DNA of 64,000 nucleotides from Chaetoderma sp. LZ-2023a (Eukaryota > Mollusca > Caudofoveata > Chaetodermatida > Chaetodermatidae). How positions within the stretch are numbered: the first letter of the stretch is position 1; the number at the start of each line of letters is the position of its first letter. The position numbers were made by a program, and so were the translations under genes. The notes beneath the pieces are model-generated. The model was not told where the DNA came from and searched no databases. It saw nothing but the letters and a program-made list of their open reading frames with translations. Of this stretch, positions 43,700-54,400 are shown piece after piece. The stretch covers positions 74,070,518-74,134,517 of the forward strand of contig CM067366.1 of the NCBI GenBank assembly GCA_034401795.1, in the 5' to 3' direction.

Positions 43700-44330
43700 A
43701 CAAGTTGAAGTTTATGTAGTAATAGGACATATAATGAATTGGGCTTCAATTGAATCTGGTTACCATAGTTTATTTATGAACAGAGTTAACATTCTCATGT
43801 GCAGCTCGTCTTCAATCAGGACTACACATAGTGGGGGTGGGTGTGTGGCATTGTTAAGTTACTGCATTTTCTGTCGAGACCGACATCTGTGGGAGCTTCT
43901 TTGTGCAACTTCTATAGAAGTCCTTCGTAATCTGGATTTCTCCTGAGCGAATTACCGCCTTTAGTCCATATAGCAGGACAGGTGTAACGTAGATATCCCA
44001 GATCTCTCGTGGTGTTTTAGTGTTAAAAAAATTCAGTCCTTGCACAACAGCTTCCACGAGAGAATGCGGTATGTGCGTCACTGTATGGATATGGGATGTG
44101 CCCATTTCACCCGTGTTTTAATTGCTCGATCTGTGTGTACCTAAGTAGACTTCTCCCTTTAATATGTCTAGGTGAGATCGATTGAAATGGATGCAGGTCT
44201 GGATAGAAATAATTTTGAGCTATTTTCTGCATTACTGCTTTGGTTTGTGTCGCTAAACAAATATCTTTCGTTGCATGAATGTGTGTGAATTGCCATGTCC
44301 TTGACATAATGACCAGCGCAGAATTAGATC
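43700..44330 (-). pseudogene. LINE-D reverse transcriptase C-terminal fragment
   Basis: Minus-strand frame with SLVEAVVQGLNFFNTKTPREIWDIYVTPVLLYGLKAV and FYRSCTKKLPQMSVSTENAV (44090-43860), the block after RT in LINEs (W..YV.PVLLYGLE...L..F.R..LK.+..LP). Upstream, NNATHPPPLC ... IEDELHMRMLTLF in another frame (about 43845-43760) continues it. Upstream reading (44307-44107) may be the preceding RT part but is not convincing. Confidence 0.7.
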
Positions 44331-45700
44331 GTGTGGTTGATATACAATGTTTAAGACGACGTTTCTAGCACCAATCATGGTCTAATGTCCGAGTTATATA
44401 TTTACCTGATATTACGTTATTTCGAAATATTTGAATCGATTAGCAGTACATCAGACAGTATTTTAAGTTGATTTCAGTTAACCCCATGACCATTGAAATC
44501 TCAGATTTCTCTATGTGAAATTCCCGTACGTCAACAAGTCAAATGCTATTGGCAAGATCTCCCGCTGGGTGACTTCAAATGAGAGACCAAGTCCTCACAC
44601 GTTCTGGCCAGCTACAAGTATGAAGTAACTCACATTCTGACTTGATAGCCAACATGCTAAACAAACGGTAATTTAAGTACTGATATCGGTAAATACTGCG
44701 AAAAACAAAATCAACTTAATATACCACTTCTACATAAGCGTTCCTGCACGCGCACAGCTTCGTGTGTGCGTGATTGTGTGCACGTGTATGAGAATTAACA
44801 TATCTTAATTAACCTAGTGTCATAGTCATATTAATAGGCGCCTATAACAGCATCTGTGTACAATGGGTGGGCCTTTTAGAGAGTCGTCGACCATGACATT
44901 GTAATATTTAATGAAAGAAAAATAAACTTAAATAACATTTAGTCATAGTGAAGAGCATATAAAATCAAAGGCAGTTTATGATGCAGATAGCGCAGCACTC
45001 TTGAATTGTCAACACGTAAAATTTAACAGAATGCACTTGCTTGACCACGTGTCCTTAGGAATGGGTTGAATACTTTGCTAGAGCAATGCTTCTTTGGATC
45101 GAAAGTAATGTGATGTGCACCCACCCACCTCCACACCTGCACGTTTGCGGGCAATGAAGATGATGAAAGCGGATGTGAACGTGTCATTGAAGGACCACCA
45201 TTCTAGAAGCTGGACCTTCTAATTTATGGCACCGTCAATGCTCTGCTTAAACTCCAGATCAAGTGGCGACGGCCTGGGGTCTTACGCATAGGAGTAGCTT
45301 TTATTAATGGTATCTTCAAAACAATGAGACTTCAACCAGATAGTTATACATAAGTATGTGGATGTCGTAATTTAACACTTGATCTTTCTGATGCTCAACA
45401 TGTAATTTCATAGGCCATGTGCACTTACTAGCACTCACCTTGAAGATGGGATTGTTGAAATATGTTGAATCTACAGACTGCAATATCCCACTGGAGCAAT
45501 GTGTATAAGATGGACGCCAACCCCGAGGCGATGGGCCTAGTAGCCATGTGAGCATAGTAACACGGAATGGCATTGTCTACACTTACATTAACATACTACG
45601 GCTATCCCGCGACGCTGTAAATAAAATATATTATCAAGAATTTGGATAAAATATTTTATTTACGACTTACCGCAGTTTTCACGAAACATGTCGTTACACT
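44331..45700. other. No gene recognised
   Basis: No coding region recognised. An 85-codon minus-strand frame (45316-45573) has no domain. Confidence 0.4.
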
Positions 45701-45702
45701 AA

Positions 45703-45777
45703 GCTACAGTACAGCTCAGGCATTACTGAACACGTTTACAAAACAAACTAAAACGTACTGTTGAACATTTTGAACAT
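45703..45777. mobile_element. MITE family E, truncated left part
   Basis: CTACAGTACAGCTCAGGCATTACTGAACACGTTTAC, then ACTGTTGAACATTTTGAACATTATT. It is cut at 45778 by a family A copy, which therefore inserted later or recombined there. Confidence 0.55.
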
Positions 45778-46258
45778 TATTGGACCTTTCCAGTTTTAGC
45801 TATACCCCGCCCATCTCTATCCAAGCTCCACCCACACGTCGTCCGTGCTGGGATTGATCGATCTCTGAACTCCCTGACTATCAATTTCCAGAAAACTATA
45901 CAGTAAGTTGTTAAATATTTTGAAACTAATTTGACTGGCCGCCTATGGCAGTAACCGCGTCCAATCTAAAAATAGAGGCGTGGCTTCTTCGAGAATATAC
46001 TTTTCTCGATCTCGTATCGAAGATCTCGCGAGATATGACCGCAACAGCGTCCAGTTAAATTAGTTTCAGACTATTCAACAGAATATGTATTAAATTGTAA
46101 AGACATACAATTCGTACAACGTATCGGACTATTAAGCGTTAAAGACGGGATATATCGAGTCATTCATGACGTCCTGATTATGACGTCGTCACACACGTCA
46201 CTTGATGTCATATGACGTCATATGATGGATGGATAAACTTGGAAAGATTCTTTGGACC
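45778..46258. mobile_element. MITE family A, full-length with enlarged hairpin loop
   Basis: Begins TTGGACCTTTCCAGTTTTAGC and ends GATGGATAAACTTGGAAAG. The hairpin arms (AAACTAATTTGACTGG ... CCAGTTAAATTAGTTT) enclose an extra segment of about 75 bp with TCGAGAATATACTTTTCTCGA and TCTCGCGAGA palindromes. The right half carries TGACGTC sites (about 46168-46225). Confidence 0.8.
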
Positions 46259-46377
46259 ATCTCTTATTAACTAACACGTTACTTACTGTATGGTATCCTT
46301 CCAGATACCAAACAGCTCATGTAGATATCTTAGTTGATTATGCGACGGCCTATAGAAGTTGTTATGATATCACTATG

Positions 46378-46775
46378 AATGGACCTTTCCGGTCTTAGAT
46401 AGGCCCCGCCCATCTCTAGCTAAGCTCCACCTACACCTCACTAGTGTTGGGATCAATCGATCTCTGAACACCCTGACTATCAATTTCCAAAAAACTACAC
46501 AGGTAAACTGTTGAATATTTTGAAACTAATTTGACTGGGTGCCTAGGGCAGCAACAGCGCCCAGACAAATTAGTTTCAAAATATTCAACAGCATATTTAT
46601 TAAATAGCAAAGAATTACGAAGACATACAATTCACACAACGCGTCAGACAATTTGAGATTTGATGACGGTCTATATGGAACCCTTTGTGACGTAATGATT
46701 ATGACGTCATCATACACGCGCTGAGCTGTTTATGACGTCATACAAGGTCAGATGGATACTCTGGAAAAGTGAATT
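46378..46775. mobile_element. MITE family A, full length
   Basis: AATGGACCTTTCCGG ... CTCTGGAAAAGTGAATT ends. The central hairpin TTGAATATTTTGAAACTAAT ... ATTAGTTTCAAAATATTCAA surrounds GCCTAGGGC. Three TGACGTCA-type sites lie near 46686-46742. Confidence 0.85.
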
Positions 46776-47215
46776 AATGGAAGGTACAGCCACCATTATC
46801 TTAATCCACAGGTGTCTGGTGCATCCCAGTCTCACGAAAGATATCGGCAGTACACGTTTTGAAAGATAGATTAATGAGAATGCATGAAATGGCTTTCCAG
46901 AGCATTTCATCTTCACAATATTTTCGAAACCCCTGCTGGTATTGCTAGCTAACTTGCCCATGTCGGACTTCGTTGACTGTGGTTTGCTATACGAGACCCC
47001 TGACCATGAGCCACGTTACGGAACCGCACCTGGCCCACCCAGACCACCATAGCGCAATGGATAAGACTTGTAGGCTTTAACTTATCACTCAATTCTTTTA
47101 AATAGAACAACTATATTCGTCCGAATCTGTCCTGACTGTCACCCGGCCCTGTGACAGATATCTCGGATATAGTTGATAGGCCAAGGTATATGCACCGACA
47201 CTGAGTGGTAGTTAA

Positions 47216-47424
47216 CCCTTTAATCACTAAATTTGTTCAAAGAATTTAAATATTTACTTATTGAATGTCCATTTGCAGGCCAAGAGAAGCGTATTTTATT
47301 ATAAGGTTATCGAGCCAGTCATTCTAGTGGTAAATTAAAAAAAATAGTCTTCTCTTGGCCCGCAAATTTACATTTCTCAAGACCCCTACAGAGGCCGGTC
47401 TCGGCCGGCTTCGTCCTGAAAGGG
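47216..47424. mobile_element. MITE family B, full length with TTAA target duplications
   Basis: TTAA (47212-47215) CCCTTTAATCAC ... CTGAAAGGG TTAA (47425-47428). The centre has TCGAGCCAGTCATTCTAGTGG preceded by its complementary arm, with GTCCATTTGCAGGCCAAGAG mirrored by CTCTTGGCCCGCAAATTTAC. TTAA targets with CCC ... GGG ends are typical of piggyBac-type transposition. Confidence 0.85.
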
Positions 47425-47499
47425 TTAATAACACATAAAGTTGATCAAAACGTGATGACGATAAAGTAACTTTATTCCAGGAATAAGATTATATGTCAC

Positions 47500-47835
47500 A
47501 AATCAATGGAGGAATCCACTTTTCCCTATGCCCCTCCCATCTCTAACTATGCTCCTCCAATGCTTTGCCCGTGTTGTGATCTATCGTACCCTGAGTTTCC
47601 AGAATCCCAATATTAAGGTAACTATAAAGGGTTGACTGAGTGTTGTTGCCATAGGCAGCCCAGCCAAATTAGTTTAAAAATATTCAACAGAGTGGTTATT
47701 AAGTAGTAAAGACATACAATTTGTACAGTACACATGCCGGACTTTTAAAAGTTCATGGCGGAATTAGCGACGTCATTCATTACGCATTTTGATTGTGATG
47801 TCATTCTGCATGTGAGGTAATTCATTATCACATTG
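47500..47835. mobile_element. MITE family A, degenerate copy
   Basis: ATCCACTTTTCCCTATGCCCC, then GGTTGACTGAGTGTTGTTGCC ... GGCAGCCCAGCC, AAATATTCAACAG, AAAGACATACAATTTGTACAG and GCGACGTCATTCATTACGC. The ends are eroded. Confidence 0.7.
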
Positions 47836-48022
47836 TATACTTGAATGACAGATTGGATTCATCCATTATCAAACATTTCACTCACGACTATATTACGGAG
47901 GAGAAAAAAAAATGGACAATAGATACTCGATGGTTTCTATAACAATTTGATTGGCATGCTTCACCCATAACGCGGGCTATTGGGCCGGTACTGGACCCAT
48001 ACGACTCAGTATTGGCCGAATC

Positions 48023-48025
<3 letters not shown>

Positions 48026-48101
<76 letters not shown>
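48026..48101. repeat. (GA)n microsatellite upstream of amylase
   Basis: About 38 uninterrupted GA units, about 180 bp upstream of the amylase TATA box. Confidence 0.97.
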
Positions 48102-48102
<1 letters not shown>

Positions 48103-48246
48103 GCCATAGTGTGAACACAACCTAGGACTTATTTCGAGTCCCTTTCTAACCTTGCGGACAAATCGAACTCAGTGACCTCTGTAGAGGACGTGGCAATCTA
48201 ATTTCTCCGAATTAGACCTTTCAAAAAAGGCACATTTCGGATGAAT

Positions 48247-48310
48247 CACGTGTGTACATGATAAGGATTAAGAATTGTATAAAAGAAAGTTGAGGTTTGT
48301 TTTAACTTAG
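48247..48310 (+). promoter_or_regulatory. Amylase promoter (E-box, TATA box)
   Basis: CACGTG E-box at 48247-48252 and TATAAAAG at 48278-48285, with expected initiation near 48308. This leaves a leader of about 60 nt to the ATG at 48371 with no upstream ATG in it. The TATA sequence and spacing are seen; use as the amylase promoter is inferred from position. Confidence 0.7.
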
Positions 48311-48370
48311 GCTAGTCTAACTGGCTGACAACCCGCACGATTGCTGCCAAGAACTCCCGGTTGTCCAAAT

Positions 48371-48413
48371 ATGTTTTTCTACGTGGTGATCGTAGCCTTA
48401 GCCGGAGTCATAG
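48371..48413 (+). CDS. Amy: Amylase exon 1 (signal peptide)
   Basis: [14 protein letters not shown]: a short hydrophobic signal sequence starting at the only ATG in frame, with A at -3. Donor GTAAGT at 48414. Phase 1 split completes Ala15 in exon 2. Confidence 0.88.
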
Positions 48414-51400
48414 GTAAGTTATGTCTATATTATACGTTTAAAATGCCCACGCAGAGGTGGATGAGGTGTTGGGTGGGGATGGGATGGCTGAGTGGGGTGA
48501 TGCAGTTTCGTTTTAGTTATAATTCACAACTAATATACGTCGGCCCGTCTTCTGTCAAGTTTTGTGACACTTCTGTGATAGGCGCCTCTGGAATTTAGGA
48601 ACATATTTTGACCTTGGGTAGGGGCTAAACTATGGGTGGGATAAAACCTAGGGGGCGCTATGGAGATGCACTATGGGAGAAGAAAACCCGGGTAAGGGGT
48701 GGGGTCCCTGTTGCTACAACTAGATACGCCTATGTCGCATCTACAGCACGTTACACGTAACCCTGCCTATAACGGACACCTGCTATGGCGTCAGATGATG
48801 GTGTTTTAAACGAGTGGTCTTACAACCACAACTTGTCTTAAAGAATCACCATTATTCAGCCAGAGGCTATCTATCATAGCTAATCAGTTGTATTAGGTGA
48901 GTCTGACCGTCTGTTTTTATTAATCACTTCACAATGACCCACACAGTGCCTGGTATAGACAGGTCTGTGTCTAGTGAAGGGATCCATTTCTAACTATGCT
49001 ACGCCCATTTCTCGCTAAGCTCCGCCTACTGTTTACGCGTGTTGGAAAGGATTTATATACTTTTAATCCTGAATACCCAACTTAATTATACAGGTAAGAA
49101 GATAAATATTTTGAAAGTAATTTGAACCAGGAGCTGTTTATTCCCCTCAAACTAGTTTCAAAATATTTAAAAGAATGTTTATTAAATTGTAAATTTACCA
49201 ATCACATACAATTTGTAGGATTTTGTGACGGACATTTCGATTTTCGTAACAAAAAATTTCCAAGACACATCCTAACACTTGAAATGCAAGTTTTTCAATT
49301 TCATGACACCACCAACTTTCAGTCAAATTGCTTTCAAAATATATAGTATATTCAGTTATTGTCCATTGAAAGTATTGCCTGGTACGTTGCAATCAATCTC
49401 TGATTAAGCTGTATTTCTCGTGGAATAAATATTAAAACGTAAAATTATATCTCAATGTTTAGCAATAATGGAACTTTCCAGTTTAGCCATCTATCAGATG
49501 ACGTCATAATCAGCCATCTATCATATGACGTCATAATCAACTACGTGAATGACGTTGATAAGTAGGGCCTACGTAACGAACGCATAATTGAAGACGGAAT
49601 AAGCGTTGTTGCACGAATTGTATGTCTTTACTATTTAATAGGTATTCTGTTGAATATTTTGAAACTAACTTGACTGGGCGTTGTTGGCTGTTGTTGCTAT
49701 AGGCAGCAACAGCTTACCTGTAGTTTTCTGAAAATTGATAGTCAGGGAGTTCCGGGATCGATGGATCCCAATAGGGGCGAAGCGTGGGTGGAGCTTAACC
49801 AGGGATGGGCGGGGCATAGGAAAAACTGGAAAGGTCCATTATCCCTATCTCTATAGGCGGGACATATCGCACTTGATCGTTTTTGTGTTTTAATCTTACA
49901 GCTCCACTAGAAGCTAGATTCGATCCCAATTGTTCTGGTAAACAAGTCATCGTTCATCTCTTCGCGTGGAGCTGGGATGACGTAGCAAACGAGTGCGAGC
50001 GCTTCCTCGCACCCAAGGGCTACTGTGGTGTGCAGGTAAACAATAGATACATGCACAGCTATCTATAGCAGGCAGCTGTCTTTGTCGCCAGGGAATGGTG
50101 ATTCTCTTAGGACATGTGGTAATGAAACCGCCAGACGTAAGGAACCACCAGTTAGCCATACAAGCCGTTTCCCATATCAAATGAGTTGAATTAAATGTGA
50201 CCACTCTGTGACGGCATAGTGCTGGTAGAACTGGCATCCCTTAAACAGCCCATATGCCCATACAGATCAGTAGAACTGCACCGACCAATCCACCCACCCA
50301 ACCACCCACCCACCCACCCATTTACCCACCACCTCTCTCTCCCTCCCTCCCTCCCTCACCCTCCCTGCCTGCCTGCCCGCCCGCCCGCCCGCCCGCCTGC
50401 CTCCGCGAGTTTAGCATGGAATGAGTTGTGTTTGGGTTGTGCAACTGATCTACAAAGCGGACATTATTAATTACTAGTGTCTGACTAGAAATGACAGGTT
50501 GTGTATGTTCATTTTCTCAGATAAAACAAATAATGCAATAGTGTATACATATTTATGAATTCACCATGATGCTAGTACCGCGTGCATTTCCCCCACTTAC
50601 CTGAGAATTCCCTCTCTCAAATCAACACTTTGAAGATTTTGGATCTCCGGGTGATGATGTTTCCTACTACGTCGATGGTAAGATTATGATGTGATAGGTT
50701 GCTGCGACAACCTCTTACCAAAGAAGCAGTAGAACGATGATCGTCGGCTCGCCTCGTTGCTAGATGAATTGCAACGATATTTATTATGGTGACGATCGGG
50801 CCTATCTGACTTTGAAGAAGATTCCCGGCTTCGGTGGAGTATTGCTCTCCACTCTAGAGTCCCTACTTTACTAAACGACAAAGACCAAACTCTTGTCTTG
50901 CTTTTGCAAGATTATGGATTTATTTATGAGCTAACTTAACTGTACACTTTGAAATAACAGACTTTGATAATTCTTGCCTATACTTATCTAGTATAATTTA
51001 TACTTCAGCTAACGTAGCATCAGCGATGGCTACGGAACCCTGATGTTGGATTGACTGATTCTACAAACGGCAAAGTACCTTATTTATTCTCTTCAGCATC
51101 TCTGAAGTTCTATACATATTACGATATATAGTTATATACATATCGTAATATTTATTCTTTGTTCTAATGATTCTGCTAGGTAGGTTATAAGCACAGCTTG
51201 ACTGGCCTGGATAATCAGTCCGCCAATCAACATCTGCTTATTCCCTCCTTGAAGCTTCTATCCATTAACTGTTGGTCGTCCTGACCAATCCATGATCACT
51301 TACATTTTGATTCCTACTTTGAAACTTGCTCTTTCTAATTCTCTGCCACAGAGTTTGATCGACGCTCATTGATCATGACGTCATTCTTACCAATCAAACT

Positions 51401-54400
51401 CTGGGCTTCTCTTCTATGGAGCTACTGCTGCACATAGTCAAAGCGGTGTTGGCTGGTTCTGATTTGATGCGATCTGTCAGCTAAACAACAGCATTATGGA
51501 ATGTGTTGTTGTAGCATGCCATCGTATGATTGACATATAGTTGATATACAAATTTCGATTGTGTTATTAATTCCTACAGGACGTTACAAAGTCTATGTCC
51601 TGTCGATTGCCTATCTTGAATATGCCTGTAGGATACGAGCGTTAATAAGCACATGAGCTGTATGATCTCATTGCCAGCTGGTGTTGTTCTATTCTTGTAT
51701 GAGAATCCGAATGCCTATCGTCATCAACTATAGTCAGTCTGTCACGTACGATTCCATCGATTCTTATCCATTAATTATTTCCTAAACTACTGATCAAAAC
51801 GACTGCTGAATATTATAAAAGTGTGTGCCGACGGAACAGCAACAACTTTTATCTCAACTATTTCCAGATACACATCAACTCAGAACCGGAGGTTCTATTC
51901 TATTCACTTCTATCATTTAAACTTGATGCTAAATATTCGTTCATCAATCCTTATCAGTTTCGACTCAGTTTCGCCGAAACTGAAACTGTACATCATCAGC
52001 TGATGTCAACCAGTGCTATAATACTTAACTAAATAATAATGCGTATAGAGTTACTCGGTCCATTAGCTCACCTGGTATTTTCAAATATGAATTTCATTTA
52101 GGACTTACTCGTAAATATAAGATATCCAATGGGGTCATGACTTCCCACAAGACAATCCCATATCTACAACTTGATGCCAGCTGGCTGGCTGGTAACAGAA
52201 GCTCGTGATTAGCGACTTAACCCTTTAGCCCTCGAATTTGTCCAAGAAAATTTCAATTTTCTCATTGAAAATGTCCATTTGCTGACCAAGTGCATACTAT
52301 TTTTGAAAATTTACCGCTGGAATAGCTGGCTCTGATGTCGAGCCAGTCATTCCAGTGGTAAATTAATTTAAAAAACAGACCTCTCTTGGTCTGCAAATGG
52401 ACATTTCCTAGGACGACTGCAGACGCCATTTTTGGCTGATATGAGCGTTAAAGGGTTAATCTAAGTGTTAATGCAACAGATATGGGTTAGGCCTCGTCAC
52501 CTTCGCTGAGCAGTAACGCTCACAATCTTGGGGTTAAGATTAAACTTTACAAGAGAGTGCAATGCAACATGGCGGATATTAATTTAGAATACGAATAATG
52601 AGAAATGGGCAATAAATGCATGTTAATGGCATTCCATTATGCACATGTGTGTAGCATGTGCAATGAGCGAAGTACATTTTATGATGTTTTAGTTCATCTT
52701 ATAAAGGACGCTGTCAGAGCGTGTTGGTTGACACTAACATTTTCTATCAGAGAATCTCGCAAAATAAACTTCACTTAGAACGTGCAGAGGAATGGACCTT
52801 TCCAGTTTTAGCTATACCCCGCCCAACTCTAGCTAAGCTCCACCCACACTTCGCTGTGTTGGGATTGATCGATCCCCGAATGCCCTAACTATCAGTTTCC
52901 TGAAAACTATACAGGTAAGCTGTTGAATACTTTGTAACTAATTTGACTGGCAGCAAGAGCGCCCAGTCAAATTTGTTTCAAAATATTCAACAAAATATTT
53001 ATTAAATAGTAAAGCCATACCATTCGTACAACAATGCATAGTCTGTCTTCAAATATGCGTTCGTGACGTACTTACCTACGTCATTCATGACGTCATAATG
53101 ACGCCATTCATTATGATGTCTTTCTACACGTCACGTAGTTGAATATGACGTCATATGATTGATGGATAAACTTGGAAAGGGCCATTGTAGAAACAAAAGG
53201 TGTCAATCTGGCTTAAATTTATTGAGAATCAGTGAGAGTCAGTCATCAGTGCTATAAATTTGCACACAATACTGTCATGCTCAGAAAAAGAATAAATTAT
53301 ATATGACATTACAAGAATTAAATAAAAATATAAGACTGCTTCCATAAATTCTAATGCACACATTAAAATAAATGGCAAATACCATAAGTAGACGGTATGA
53401 TTCTATACAGCGAGCGTAGGCACTATAAATTACAAGTGTTTCTACTCGTGTAGAAAGGTTAATAGGCACTAGAGCTGCTTGACACAAAATATCAAATAAA
53501 TTTATGATTTGATAATTGAAATAATTTATACCTATTGTCTATAATAGGCATATATCACGTCAATTTTCAACTAAATAACGTTGTACTTGAACCTCTTTAA
53601 ATCCAGACATCGTGAAATCATAAACTACATATATACAGTAAAGACAAAATGTAGTGATTAATCAACCATTCCTACTGTCTTCCGAAAATCTCACGTTAAA
53701 AGAAGCATACAAGGTCAAGGTGAACTGGTGAATATTTTGAAACTAAATTCACAGGAACCTGGCAGCAACAGGTTCATGTCACATTAGTTTCAAAATATTC
53801 AACTAAATATTTAATAAATTGTAGTTTTCGAGTTCACCCTATTTGGTTCAAAGGGTTAATTTGAGAGAAAGGCGCACAGACAAATTCAAGAACATTATGG
53901 GCAAACTTCGGCCAACGCCGGCCTTTGTAATGGTCTTGAGGAATATCCATCTGCATACCAAAAAAACTATTTTTGAAATTTTACCACTGGAATGACTGGC
54001 TAGATAACGGAGCCAGTCATTCCAGTGGTAAAATTACTCAAATTGTCTTCTCTTGGCCTGCAAATGGACATTTTATAAGCAAATAGTTTGATTTTCATCA
54101 CCAAATTTAGCCATTAAAGGGTTAAATTACATTACTTCCATCACTTCATTTAGGGTATAGATATGAAATCATATTTCTAATTTTTGCTTATTTATTAAAG
54201 TAAGGACAAATTTGTCATATAGCCACGTTGTTGATATATTTTCAATCGTACCGCAGTGAGGTTAATAGTGTCTACTTTGGAAACAATATTTGCTGCAAGA
54301 TGTTGCTGTTGGGTTTTATCCAATGACACCAAAAAAGTCACATGTCTTCGTGACCCCACGGACCAAGAACCACCTAGGTTTGAAAATCGCGTCAGTAGAG

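Larger units (their letters stand above)
48414..49901 (+). other. Amylase intron 1
   Basis: 1,488 bp, GTAAGT ... TTACAG. It contains two family A MITEs (48985-49230 degenerate, 49467-49840 full). The 48420-48980 part has no recognised feature. Confidence 0.85.

Noticed and set aside
47040-47130. tRNA-like sequence (TAGCGCAATGGATAAGAC A-box, then TTCGTCCGAATC)
   Set aside because: No acceptor or anticodon stem could be built by eye; at best a decayed tRNA-derived fragment. A tRNAscan/Infernal run would decide.
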